Positions 1 to 9,708 of a stretch of DNA of 37,750 nt are shown piece after piece. The DNA is from Psychrobacter sp. FME6. GTDB lineage: Bacteria > Pseudomonadota > Gammaproteobacteria > Pseudomonadales > Moraxellaceae. Within the stretch, counting starts at the first letter, position 1. Every line of letters starts with the position of its first letter. The notes beneath the pieces were generated by a model. The model was not told the origin of the DNA. It made no database searches and was given only the letters and a program-made list of their open reading frames with translations. Position numbers and translations under genes: made by a program. The stretch lies in NCBI RefSeq assembly GCF_014861365.1, contig NZ_RRYW01000023.1, positions 1 through 37,750 of the forward strand, given 5' to 3'.

Positions 1-323
1 ATATAGCGATAGATGCTCATGTGACTAATACCACCATGAACGCCGGCTATTTGTTCAGGACTCCAGCTGTCTTTTAGCTTGTCTGTGACCCAATCCCATA
101 CATCAGCAATAATAGTGACGGCGTTGTTTGATCGTCTGTCACAAGCCTTGTTATTAGCATTCTTTGCTCGGTAACCGCGCAGGCCTTTATTACGCCTTAG
201 CTCTCTTGATATGGTGCTGGGACTTCTGTTTAACGCCCTCGCTATAAATTTAATACTATGTTTTGCCCCTTTAAGGGCATAAATCTGGTATCGTTCACCT
301 AGGCTTAGATGTGTATAGTTCAT
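1..323 (-). CDS. IS30-family transposase, N-terminal part (cut by window edge)
   Basis: Reading leftwards from the ATG at 323, the frame is open to the window edge and encodes about 107 residues beginning MNYTHLSLGERYQIYALK. This is the classic start of IS30-family transposases. It continues into a helix-turn-helix of the HTH_38 type (IKFIARALNRSPSTISRELR, about residues 24-43). A later stretch DSWSPEQIAG is also typical of the family. The DDE catalytic domain would lie beyond the left edge, so activity cannot be judged. The protein would bind the element's ends and catalyse its transposition. The assignment rests on the N-terminal motif alone, but that motif is distinctive. Confidence 0.88.
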   Translation of the reverse strand, partial: MNYTHLSLGERYQIYALKGAKHSIKFIARALNRSPSTISRELRRNKGLRGYRAKNANNKACDRRSNNAVTIIADVWDWVTDKLKDSWSPEQIAGVHGGISHMSIYRY

Positions 324-420
324 GGTTGCAATCTCACTTTGGTCGGTGGATAAAAACTTTGATGCTAGCGCATCTAGGTCTTTTTTTCACCTCACATTTG
401 GTATTGCACTTCATGTGTTA
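1..420 (-). mobile_element. IS30-type insertion sequence, one end only
   Basis: The transposase start at 323 is followed outward by about 100 bases of non-coding DNA, with a GATGC/GCATC hairpin at about 361-374 and a run of T near 380. The terminal inverted repeat should lie in roughly 385-425 (around GGTATTGCACTTC). Its partner end is outside the window, so neither the exact boundary nor a target duplication can be fixed. Confidence 0.55.
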
Positions 421-467
421 ATCTAAGTTGAGTATCAAGCCTTATATTGAGTGATATATAAACTTTT

Positions 468-496
468 TTGTGTAGTTTTATTAAATATATTATAAT
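468..496 (+). promoter_or_regulatory. Sigma-70-type promoter upstream of yqjG
   Basis: TTGTGT at 468-473 and a consensus TATAAT at 491-496 are separated by exactly 17 bases and face the gene at 618. A second, weaker candidate (TTGGCT at 537-542, 17 bases, TATTGT at 560-565) lies closer. The first sits just outside the IS30-type element, so the insertion may have altered upstream control. Confidence 0.45.
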
Positions 497-617
497 GGTT
501 ATTTAGTTTTTCTTATTTATAGCAGGGCGAATTCTATTGGCTAGGCTTGGTGGCAATGTTATTGTAAATAGAAAACGATCGATATGAAATTAAAACTGCA
601 ATAAATCGGAGAATGAG

Positions 618-1595
618 ATGGGCTTATTGGTTGATGGTCAGTGGCAAGACAAATGGTATGACACAGACTCTAGTGGTGGGCGCTTTGAGCGCGAAGAAGC
701 GGGATTTAGAAACTGGGTCACAGCAGATGGAAGCTCTGGGCCATCAGGTCAGAGCGGTTTTAAAGCCGAAGCCAATCGTTATCATTTATATGTCTCGCTT
801 GCCTGCCCTTGGGCACATCGTACAATCATTTATCGAAAATTTAAAGGTTTAGAGGACATGATTACGATGTCTGTGGTTCATCCGTTTATGGGTGATAAAG
901 GTTGGACGTTTGCAGAGGAAGAAGGCGTTATTGCTGACCCGATTGTGAATGCCAGCTACCTATATGAGATTTATACTGCAGCGAAATCAGACTATACAGG
1001 GCGGGTCACAGTACCGATATTATGGGATAAACATACCAATACTATCGTCAGTAATGAATCCTCTGAAATCATTCGTATGTTTAACTCAGCTTTTGATGAA
1101 GTGGGAGCAGTATCAGGTAATTTTTTACCGTCAGACAAAATAGCAGAAATCGATGAAACTAATGCATTTGTTTATGATGCGGTCAACAACGGTGTCTATA
1201 AGGCAGGTTTTGCCACCACAGAAGCGGCCTATAAAAAAGCGGTCGTCACTCTATTTGATGCGCTAGATACTTTAGAGGCACGTTTAGAAAACCAGCGTTA
1301 TTTGATAGATAATAGGATCACTGAAGCAGATTGGCGTTTATTTACGACATTAGTACGCTTTGATGCCGTTTATGTCGGGCACTTTAAATGTAATATCCGC
1401 CGTATCGTTGATTACCCAAATCTTTGGGGCTATCTGCGTGACTTATATCAAATCTCAGGTATCGCAGAGACGGTAAATATGGATCATATTAAGGCGCATT
1501 ATTACACCAGTCACGCCAATATTAATCCTACTCGTATCATACCCGTAGGTCCTATAATTGATTTTAATAAGCCACATGACCGTGCGTGTTTATAG
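618..1595 (+). CDS. yqjG: Glutathionyl-hydroquinone reductase (xi-class glutathione transferase, YqjG/ECM4 family)
   Basis: This cytosolic enzyme reduces glutathionyl-hydroquinones to hydroquinones using glutathione. The 325-residue length matches E. coli YqjG (about 328). The catalytic cysteine lies in SLACPWAHRT at Cys63, inside the N-terminal thioredoxin-like domain, with the family's VVHPFMGDKGWTF segment after it. The all-helical C-terminal domain contains RITEADWRLFTTLVRFDAVY and CNIRRIVDYPNLWGYLRDLYQ, both strongly conserved in this family. The start at 618 is chosen over the ATG at 613 because it opens the family frame and has GGAGA at 608-612. The gene stands alone between the IS30 remnant and convergent hemB. 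A general glutathione transferase is excluded by the CPWAHR signature. Confidence 0.95.
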   Translation: MGLLVDGQWQDKWYDTDSSGGRFEREEAGFRNWVTADGSSGPSGQSGFKAEANRYHLYVSLACPWAHRTIIYRKFKGLEDMITMSVVHPFMGDKGWTFAEEEGVIADPIVNASYLYEIYTAAKSDYTGRVTVPILWDKHTNTIVSNESSEIIRMFNSAFDEVGAVSGNFLPSDKIAEIDETNAFVYDAVNNGVYKAGFATTEAAYKKAVVTLFDALDTLEARLENQRYLIDNRITEADWRLFTTLVRFDAVYVGHFKCNIRRIVDYPNLWGYLRDLYQISGIAETVNMDHIKAHYYTSHANINPTRIIPVGPIIDFNKPHDRACL

Positions 1596-1630
1596 CACTA
1601 CTCATCAGTGTTTTAAACCACTTTAGAGAT

Positions 1631-1665
1631 AAAAAAAGCGCCAGCTGATGGTTTTCAGCTGGCGC
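1631..1665 (-). terminator. Rho-independent terminator of hemB
   Basis: An 11-bp perfect GC-rich stem (GCGCCAGCTGA at 1638-1648 with TCAGCTGGCGC at 1655-1665) and a 6-base loop are followed, on the minus strand, by seven Ts (A-tract at 1631-1637). It lies about 38 bases beyond the hemB stop. There is no T-tract on the plus strand, so it serves hemB only. Confidence 0.9.
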
Positions 1666-1702
1666 GATAGCGTCCACAATACAAAAAGCACACTGCTCAA
1701 TA

Positions 1703-2719
<1,017 letters not shown>

Positions 2720-2823
2720 TTATTATAGTGTCACTAGATTGTATGGTGCTATTGGATGATATGATTACTATTATAAAGCTGTCTTTATAGGGGAGTACAA
2801 AACAATGTTCAATATGCTGGGCT

Positions 2824-2979
2824 TACTATAGGTAGTTCTAAATAAAATCGATACATTGTTAGCTACGTGCTACTGTTATAAATTTTTTTTGCTTGCTGTT
2901 CGCAAGCGTGACAGAGGCAGCAAAAAATTTACTCCAGTAGCACTCGTATCGGTTTTAAAGTGAATCAACTATATAGTAA
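2824..2979. repeat. Palindromic dispersed repeat, copy A
   Basis: The whole ~156-bp unit is an imperfect inverted repeat. Its ends are ACTATAGG and TATATAGT. Inside these lie AATCGATAC / GTATCGGTTT, then GTGCTACTG (2867-2875) / CAGTAGCAC, then T-rich and A-rich arms around a GCTTGC-GCAAGC hairpin. The central GACAGAGGCAGCAAAAAATTTA is shared with copies at 29257-29372 and 37185-37326. Confidence 0.75.
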
Positions 2980-2997
2980 AAAACAGCCTATGAAAGC

Positions 2998-3028
2998 AAT
3001 AAACCCTACCAAGTTGGCAGGGTTTATT
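2998..3028 (-). terminator. Hairpin terminator of the RND efflux operon
   Basis: AATAAACCCTACC (2998-3010) pairs with GGCAGGGTTTATT (3016-3028) around an AAGTT loop, about 95 bases after the outer-membrane channel gene. The stem is flanked by A/T runs that form part of the arms, so it could work in both directions, but no long U-tract follows. Confidence 0.6.
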
Positions 3029-3121
3029 GTACTTATCTACTGTCAACGTGATTATGAAACGTCATTACAAAGTCACAATGTTGTGATGTTGCGATTTACA
3101 AGGATTAAATGTCAAAACAGT

Positions 3122-4960
3122 TTAAGGCTCAACAACCTGCGCTTCGGGTAATTGTTCAACCGTTGTTTCTTTATGGACAGTACCCACTGCCGCATCTGCC
3201 TTGCCATCGTTATTAACATCGACGACAGTCCTAGGCTCAAACGTGCTAGTCGTTGACGACTGTGACTGCTTAATCGCTAAAGCCTCTTGCGGCGAAGCCA
3301 CACGCGCTGAACTGGCAGCGTCAACCACATTAGCCGCTTTAGCTTCATCGCTATAAGCCACTTGGGTTAAGTTGTTGTGTCGCGGCACAGGTATAACGCT
3401 CGGAACATCATTCAGATTAGCGCCGCCACCAAGTACTTGGTATAGCTCGACTTGGCTAATGGCTTTCTGTAGCTCTAAATCTAAAATCCCTTGTTGAGTT
3501 GAGAACAGTGAACGCTGCGCATCGAGTACATCCAGATAGTTTGAGATACCTGCTTTAAAGCGCGCATCTGCGATTTGATACGTTTGCTCAAAGTTGTCTT
3601 GCAGACGATACTGTGCTTCTAGCTGCTCACCAAGTGTTGCGCGAGTTGCTAGCACATCAGAGACTTCTCGGAAGGCTGTCTGGATAGATTTCTCGTAGCT
3701 GGTAAGCGTTTGTTCTTGCTCAATTTTGGCCACATCATATTCTGCATCTAAACGACCGGCATCAAAAATAGGTACGCTAATGCTTGGTCCAAACGACCAA
3801 CCAACCGAGCCACTTTTGAACAAGTCGTCTAAGCTACCACTACTCACACCAACGCTACTAGCAAGGCTAATAGAGGGGAAGTAAGAAGCTCGTGCCACTT
3901 TGATATTAGCACCAGCGGCTTTTAGATTGTATTCCGCTTGCAGCACATCAGGACGATAGCGTAATAACTCACTTGGCAGACCTGCATTAAATATCTGCTG
4001 GTTAGTGATATTACTAACTGCTGGTGTTGGAATTAAGTCACCTGGGATAGGTGCGCCAACTAAAAACTGTAAGGCATTACGCGATTTTAGAATACTGCTT
4101 TGGGCACGTAATACCGCAAGTTTAGCGTTCTCAAGCGAAGCACCTGATTGCAACGACGGTAGCTTAGGATCGATACCGGCTTCAAAACGTTTATCAGCGA
4201 TAAATAGTGATTTCTCACGACTTTCAACCGTTGCTTCAGCCAGTTTTAACTGCGCTAGGCTATAGCTTAAGTTGGCATAGCTTTGGGCAATGTTACTAAT
4301 GAGGCTAATTTGGGTCGAATCTTTTGCAGCAGCCGTTGACAAAAAGTTCTGTAACGCTTGATCTTTTAGGCTAGCAATTTTGCCCCAGAAATCTAACTCA
4401 TAGTTAGCGAGACCAAGATTGACGTTATAGCTGCTGTTAGGGTTTTTATCGACGTTATTCTGAGCTTTTCGTGAGTAACCAGCGCTGCCATCAATCGTCG
4501 GCAGGTCACGAATATCGGTAATCTGATATTGTGCCCGTGCTTTTTCAATGGCTAAGCGTGCGTTTTCAAAGTCTTTATTGTTTTCAAGACCTAAGGCAAT
4601 TAAGCCTTTCAAGCGCTCATCACTATAAAAGTTCTGCCAGCGTTGACTAGCGATGCTAGGCTGCTCACCGTTACTAACGGTCTCACTATCAAAAGCACCG
4701 TAAGTTTGTTCAATCGGCACATTAGGCTCTGCAAGCACAGGGCGTGTATCCGCTTTTGGGATAGTATTACACGCCGCCATACTCATTGCTAATGCAGACA
4801 AGCCCAGCAAGCGTCCACTATTTTTGCGTATCCGTGATATAGAAACACTCGCAACCATAGTGGTAGGGGCAAACCATGTGCCTGTAGTTGGGCGCACCAG
4901 AGCAGTAGTGACTACTGCTTTGGTGGCTGAGTTAGGGGTGAAAAAGGAACGAAAACTCAT
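3122..4960 (-). CDS. Outer-membrane efflux lipoprotein, TolC/OprM (NodT) family, with C-terminal extension
   Basis: This is the outer-membrane channel of the tripartite RND pump encoded just upstream. The OEP domain is duplicated, as usual: about residues 100-290 and 310-490 (LRYRPDVLQAEYNLKAAGANI and YLDVLDAQRSLFSTQQGILDLEL are typical). A lipobox MAAC places the lipidated cysteine at Cys64, unusually far in. The ATG at 4960 is still favoured because it overlaps the pump's stop codon (ATGA) and has GGAG about 10 bases upstream; an internal ATG at 4858 would give an ordinary signal peptide but lacks a Shine-Dalgarno. At 612 residues it is over 100 longer than OprM. The extra C-terminal tail is Ser/Thr/Ala-rich with DVNNDGKAD (581-589), a calcium-loop-like motif. 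The closest named relatives are AdeK and OprM. Confidence 0.9.
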   Translation of the reverse strand: MSFRSFFTPNSATKAVVTTALVRPTTGTWFAPTTMVASVSISRIRKNSGRLLGLSALAMSMAACNTIPKADTRPVLAEPNVPIEQTYGAFDSETVSNGEQPSIASQRWQNFYSDERLKGLIALGLENNKDFENARLAIEKARAQYQITDIRDLPTIDGSAGYSRKAQNNVDKNPNSSYNVNLGLANYELDFWGKIASLKDQALQNFLSTAAAKDSTQISLISNIAQSYANLSYSLAQLKLAEATVESREKSLFIADKRFEAGIDPKLPSLQSGASLENAKLAVLRAQSSILKSRNALQFLVGAPIPGDLIPTPAVSNITNQQIFNAGLPSELLRYRPDVLQAEYNLKAAGANIKVARASYFPSISLASSVGVSSGSLDDLFKSGSVGWSFGPSISVPIFDAGRLDAEYDVAKIEQEQTLTSYEKSIQTAFREVSDVLATRATLGEQLEAQYRLQDNFEQTYQIADARFKAGISNYLDVLDAQRSLFSTQQGILDLELQKAISQVELYQVLGGGANLNDVPSVIPVPRHNNLTQVAYSDEAKAANVVDAASSARVASPQEALAIKQSQSSTTSTFEPRTVVDVNNDGKADAAVGTVHKETTVEQLPEAQVVEP

Positions 4961-7900
4961 TGTGTATTATCTCCAAAGCTTACAGGCTGATAACTCTCAG
5001 AGGGAGTTGGGGCTTGCGGATCATCGTTATTAGGTGGTTGATGGCCTTCATTACCTTTATAAGGGAAAATACTACGTACCCAAATATAGAACATCGGAAT
5101 AAAGAAAACACCTAAGATTGTGGCGGTAACAACCCCACCAACAACACTGGTACCGATGGCGTTTTGGCTACCAGACCCAGCGCCCGTGGCTATGAATAAT
5201 GGCACAACACCAAGACCAAAGGCAAGCGAGGTCATAATAATTGGACGTAGACGCTGACGAGCCGCGGTCATTACCGCCTCTTTCAGGCTATAACCTTCAT
5301 CCTCTTGGTGATCCCTCGCAAACTCGATAATCAAGATGGCGTTTTTGGCGGATAGCCCGACGACCGTTAGTAGACCAACTTGTAGGTAAACGTCATTGGA
5401 GAAGCCACGGAACCAAGTAAATAGCACCGCCCCCAAGACCCCAAGTGGAATGACTAATAGGACTGAGAATGGAATTGACCAACTCTCATACAAAGCAGCA
5501 AGACATAAGAATACCACTAAGATTGAGATGGCGTATAGCATCGGCGCTTGAGCACCCGATTTTTTCTCTTCAAGTGACATGCCGGTCCACTCATAGCCTA
5601 CACCGTCAGGTAGCTTTTCCATCATCGCTTCCATCGAGTCCATCGCATCACCGGTACTTAAACCTGGTGCAGCGCTACCTTGAAGGTTCATAGACGGTAA
5701 GCTGTTATAACGGGTCAGACGCGGTGAGCCTGATTGCCATTCAGTACTAGAGAAAGCGTCAAACGGAATCATATTGTTCACATCATTACGTACGTACCAT
5801 TTACCAATATCGTTAGGGTTGGTACGGCTGTTTGGTTCACCTTGCACAAACACACGCTTAATACGACCACGATCAACGAAGTCATTGATATAGCTTGAGC
5901 CCCACGCGGTTGAGATGACGCTATTAATACTAGCCATAGATAAGCCATAAGCAGCGGCTTGTTCTTGGTTAACATTTACTTTTAGCTGCGGCGCATCTTC
6001 TTGTCCGTTTGGACGAACACCAGTGACTTTATCATTTTCACCAGCCATACCCAGCAGCATATTACGCGCTTCTAGTAGACCGTCGTGACCGACGTTGCCG
6101 TTATCTTGAATCATTAAATCAAAACCACTGGCGTTACCAAGTTCGGTAATGGCTGGCGGTACAATCGCAAATACTTGAGCTTCATTTTGGGAAAAGAAAT
6201 AGCCCATCGCGCGCTCGGCGACTGCTTGGGCGGTATTCTCATCACCTTTGCGGTCGGCCCAATCAGTCAAGCGTACGAATGCTAGGCCCATATTCTGCCC
6301 TTGACCGGCGAAGCTAAAGCCTGACACGGTAAACACAGACTCAACGTTACCGTCTTCTTCAGACTCGTAATAATCGTTGACTTTTTCGAGTACAGCGTCT
6401 GTTTCATCGAGCGTGGCACCAGCAGGTAACTGCACTAGGGTAAACATAATACCCTGATCTTCTTCGGGTAAAAATGAGCTGGGAATACGTAAGAATACTA
6501 CTGCCATTATACCGATAATGACGGCATAAACGATAAAGTAGACCCATTTTAGGCGGAAGCTTTTACCCACAAAGTTTTCGTAAGAGCGACTGGCTTTAGC
6601 GAAAGAACGGTTAAACCAACCAAAGAAGCCTTTCTTTTCTTCAGTATTACCTTTTTCATGGTCCTTGCTACGTTTGAGCAAAGTGACACAGAGAGCAGGG
6701 GTGAAGATAAGTGCTACTAGAGCTGATAGCACCATACTGGTAATCAAGGTAATGGCAAACTGACGGTAAATAACACCAGTTGCGCCGCCAAAGAACGCCA
6801 TCGGTACGAATACTGCCGATAGAATCAAGGCGATACCGACAACGATTTTACTAATTTCACCCATCGATTGTATCGTGGCGTCTTTGATGGAGATTTCAGA
6901 ATCCTCCTCCAAAATCCGCTCGACGTTCTCCACCACGACAATGGCATCATCCACCAGTAGACCAATGGATAGTACCAATGCGAACATAGTCAATACGTTA
7001 ATACTAAAGCCGGCGAGATAAAGCACCGCGAAAGTACCTAACAATACCACAGGTACTGCAAGGGTAGGAATGATGGTAGCACGCCAGTTCTGTAAGAAAA
7101 TGAACATGACGATAAATACTAATATAATTGCTTCAATTAAGGTTTTGACAACTTGTTCAATAGACAAGCGTACAAATGGTGTGGTGTCATAAGGCACTAC
7201 CGTCGTTAGACCTGCTGGGAAGCTTTGCTCCAGCTCTGCCATACGGTCGCCAACCAACTCACGAGTTTCTAGAGCGTTGGCACCACCGGCGAGGGAGATA
7301 CCAAGACCAGCAGATTCTTTACCATTATATAACGCATTAACGCTGTAGTTTTCACTACCAATCTCAACATCTGCAACATCACCTAGGCGAACTTGTGCAC
7401 CAGAGCTGTTGGTTCTTAATAAGATGTCTTTGAATTCATCAGCGGTTTGCAAATAGCTTTGTACAGTAACCGTCGCGTTAATGACCTGCTGATCTGAGTC
7501 AGCGGGCGCTTGACCCAGTTGACCTGCTGATACTTGCGCATTTTGCGCTCGTACCGCATCGACCACATCAGAGGGCACCATGTTATAGCTGCGTAAGCGG
7601 GCAGGATCTAGCCAAATGCGCATTGCATAAGATGAGCCGAATACCTGAACTTCACCCACACCTTCAACCCGACTGAGCGGATCGACGACGTTCGAGTTAA
7701 TGTAATCGGCAATATCAGCCTTATCCATCTCGCCATTTTCAGAAATAAACCCTTGCACCATCAAAAAGCTGCTGGAGGATTTATTAACGTTGACGCCTTG
7801 CCGCTGTACTTGTTCTGGCAACGAGCTCATTGCTGCTTGGAGTTTATTCTGTACCTGTACCTGAGCGGTATCAGGGTCTGTACCATTCTCAAAGGTAAGC

Positions 7901-8172
7901 GTGACTGACGCCCCACCATTTGAGGAGCTCGATGATGACATGTACATCAAGCCATCAAGCCCTTTCATACGTTGTTCAATAATCTGAACAACTGAGTCTT
8001 CAACAGTTTGCGCGTTCGCACCAGGATAGTTTGCGCTGACCGAAATAGTCGGCGGCGCAATACGTGGGTACTGTTCAATCGGTAGATTGATGACCGATAT
8101 TATCCCGATGAGCATGACTAAAATAGCCATCACCCATGCAAAAATAGGGCGATCAATAAAAAAACGTGACAT
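4957..8172 (-). CDS. RND multidrug efflux pump, inner-membrane transporter (HAE1; AcrB/MexB/AdeJ-like)
   Basis: This proton-driven drug antiporter forms a trimer in the inner membrane and takes substrates from the periplasm and membrane. It has 1071 residues, against about 1050 usual. It opens MSRFFIDRPIFAWVMAILVM (TM1), has two large periplasmic loops, and ends in a hydrophilic Pro/Gln-rich tail. The proton-relay aspartates are Asp408 and Asp409 in GLLVDDAIVVVENVERI (TM4), and the relay lysine is in GLSAKNAILIIEFA (TM10). A spacer of about 35 bases separates it from the adaptor gene, and AGGGA precedes the start by 8 bases. It overlaps the channel gene by 4 bases. Domain order and partners match AdeIJK or MexAB-OprM; the exact substrate range cannot be read from sequence. 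Confidence 0.96.
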   Translation of the reverse strand: MSRFFIDRPIFAWVMAILVMLIGIISVINLPIEQYPRIAPPTISVSANYPGANAQTVEDSVVQIIEQRMKGLDGLMYMSSSSSSNGGASVTLTFENGTDPDTAQVQVQNKLQAAMSSLPEQVQRQGVNVNKSSSSFLMVQGFISENGEMDKADIADYINSNVVDPLSRVEGVGEVQVFGSSYAMRIWLDPARLRSYNMVPSDVVDAVRAQNAQVSAGQLGQAPADSDQQVINATVTVQSYLQTADEFKDILLRTNSSGAQVRLGDVADVEIGSENYSVNALYNGKESAGLGISLAGGANALETRELVGDRMAELEQSFPAGLTTVVPYDTTPFVRLSIEQVVKTLIEAIILVFIVMFIFLQNWRATIIPTLAVPVVLLGTFAVLYLAGFSINVLTMFALVLSIGLLVDDAIVVVENVERILEEDSEISIKDATIQSMGEISKIVVGIALILSAVFVPMAFFGGATGVIYRQFAITLITSMVLSALVALIFTPALCVTLLKRSKDHEKGNTEEKKGFFGWFNRSFAKASRSYENFVGKSFRLKWVYFIVYAVIIGIMAVVFLRIPSSFLPEEDQGIMFTLVQLPAGATLDETDAVLEKVNDYYESEEDGNVESVFTVSGFSFAGQGQNMGLAFVRLTDWADRKGDENTAQAVAERAMGYFFSQNEAQVFAIVPPAITELGNASGFDLMIQDNGNVGHDGLLEARNMLLGMAGENDKVTGVRPNGQEDAPQLKVNVNQEQAAAYGLSMASINSVISTAWGSSYINDFVDRGRIKRVFVQGEPNSRTNPNDIGKWYVRNDVNNMIPFDAFSSTEWQSGSPRLTRYNSLPSMNLQGSAAPGLSTGDAMDSMEAMMEKLPDGVGYEWTGMSLEEKKSGAQAPMLYAISILVVFLCLAALYESWSIPFSVLLVIPLGVLGAVLFTWFRGFSNDVYLQVGLLTVVGLSAKNAILIIEFARDHQEDEGYSLKEAVMTAARQRLRPIIMTSLAFGLGVVPLFIATGAGSGSQNAIGTSVVGGVVTATILGVFFIPMFYIWVRSIFPYKGNEGHQPPNNDDPQAPTPSESYQPVSFGDNTQ

Positions 8173-8207
8173 AGTATATCCCTAGGTCTTCCTATCTTTG
8201 AATGGAA

Positions 8208-9605
8208 TTAGTTAGCGGCGTCTTCTGCTGGTTTTTTGGCAGAAGGGTCTTTATCAGCAGGTTTATCCATTTTCTTTGCGGCTTGCTGAGGTGTTTTTGC
8301 ATTAGGTGCACCTTGTTTAGACGGTGCTGAGTTCGGGTTTTCTAACGGTTTAGCGACCACCTCTTGCTCAGGTTTGACTTTTGAACCCCCAATAATAACG
8401 ACTTTTTCACCATTTTTCAGCCCATCAGTAACTAACCACTTTCCGTCGTATGTGCCATTGATAGTGACCGGACGTACTTGAATTTTATTATCTTTGTCAA
8501 CGACATATACCTGCGTATCACCTTTAGGAGTACGTATAAGCCCGCTTTGAGGTATTAAAGCTGCATTGGTGATGACGCTTTGGGTTAAGCGTGCGCTGAC
8601 ATACATACCTGGCAATAGAATGTTGTCGCTATTCGGGAATACCGCACGCAATGTCACGGCGCCTGTAGACTCATCGACTTTTGCCTCTGATAAGGCCAGT
8701 TTGCCGCGCACTGGATAAACACTGCCATCTTCTAACACTAACTCCACGCTATTCATACCGGCTTGTGCTTTGCCTTCAGAAATCTGCTGGCGTAGTCTTA
8801 ATAGATCAGATGATGACTGACTAATATCGACATAAATAGGATCTAAGCGTGAAATGGTCACTAAGGGATCGGGTTGACCAGCGCTGACCAGCGTACCAGC
8901 AGTAACGCTAGAGCGGTCAGAGCGCCCGCTGAGAGGTGCGCGTACGATAGTACGGTTAAGGTCCAAGGTGCTAGCGTCCAAACCTGCTTTTGCTGTTTGG
9001 ATACCTGCTTTTGCACTCTCGATACCGGCTTGTGTTTGCCCAACAGCGGCAGCAGCACTTTGTACAGCGGCTTGTGCTGTACGTACTTGCGTTTGCGCTT
9101 GCTCGTATTGCTGTTTAGAGATGGCATCGATACTAACCAAGCCTTGCAAACGTTGTAAGTCATTTTGTGCTTGAGCCAATGATGCTTGACGGCTGCCCAG
9201 TTCGGCTTTTGCATTGGCATTATTTGCCATGGCTGTCTGATAGTTGGCTTGTGATTGTTGCACAGCGGCTTGACCACTCGTTACCGAAGAAGCATAGTTA
9301 TCGGTATTGATACGATAAAGTGGCTGACCTTTTTTGACATTACCACCCTCGCGGAAAAGTACTTCGTCAATGACGCCATTAACCTGTGGGCGGACGTCGG
9401 CAGTTTGGTAGGCGGCGGTACGTCCAGAAAAAGTCTGTACTTGGGGTACGGTATCTAGGGTGACAGTTTGGACGTTGACAACCGCAGGCGGCATCTGCTG
9501 CTGAGCGGCTTCAGCGCCAGCGGCGTCCTCGTTTTTGTCACAGCCAACCAGTACAGCTCCAGATAGTACAGATGCTATTACAAGCGCAAGATAAGAGTGC
9601 TTCAT
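8208..9605 (-). CDS. RND efflux periplasmic adaptor lipoprotein (membrane fusion protein; AcrA/MexA/AdeI-like)
   Basis: This adaptor links the inner-membrane pump to the outer-membrane channel. The start at 9605 is chosen over the further ATG at 9710. From 9605 the protein opens with a clean lipoprotein signal (MKHSYLALVIASVLSGAVLVGC, lipobox LVGC, Cys22) and GAGGA lies 6 bases upstream. The upstream codons look like read-through of the leader. It has 465 residues. The order is biotinyl-lipoyl half-motif (VRPQVNGVIDEVLFREGGNVKKGQPLY), a long Gln/Ala-rich coiled coil (about residues 100-190), the second lipoyl half (TIVRAPLSGRSDRSSVTAGTLV), a beta-barrel, and a Lys/Pro/Ala-rich tail. It is the first gene of the operon and therefore lies next to its control region. 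Confidence 0.95.
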   Translation of the reverse strand: MKHSYLALVIASVLSGAVLVGCDKNEDAAGAEAAQQQMPPAVVNVQTVTLDTVPQVQTFSGRTAAYQTADVRPQVNGVIDEVLFREGGNVKKGQPLYRINTDNYASSVTSGQAAVQQSQANYQTAMANNANAKAELGSRQASLAQAQNDLQRLQGLVSIDAISKQQYEQAQTQVRTAQAAVQSAAAAVGQTQAGIESAKAGIQTAKAGLDASTLDLNRTIVRAPLSGRSDRSSVTAGTLVSAGQPDPLVTISRLDPIYVDISQSSSDLLRLRQQISEGKAQAGMNSVELVLEDGSVYPVRGKLALSEAKVDESTGAVTLRAVFPNSDNILLPGMYVSARLTQSVITNAALIPQSGLIRTPKGDTQVYVVDKDNKIQVRPVTINGTYDGKWLVTDGLKNGEKVVIIGGSKVKPEQEVVAKPLENPNSAPSKQGAPNAKTPQQAAKKMDKPADKDPSAKKPAEDAAN

Positions 9606-9708
9606 CAATGTCCTCGGCAGTATATATAAAATAAATAATGGCAGTATAAAAAGTTTATCAATAAATTTTAGTGTATTGAATGTAAAAATTAATTTTGCTC
9701 TAAACACC

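Noticed and set aside
2960..3151. Rightward frame in the hemB/efflux gap
   Set aside because: It crosses the palindromic repeat end and the terminator hairpin, with no ribosome site.
8861..9277. Open frame of 138 codons on the minus strand inside the adaptor gene
   Set aside because: It overlaps the coiled-coil coding part of the adaptor in another frame; it is a shadow of Gln/Ala-rich codons with no ribosome site.
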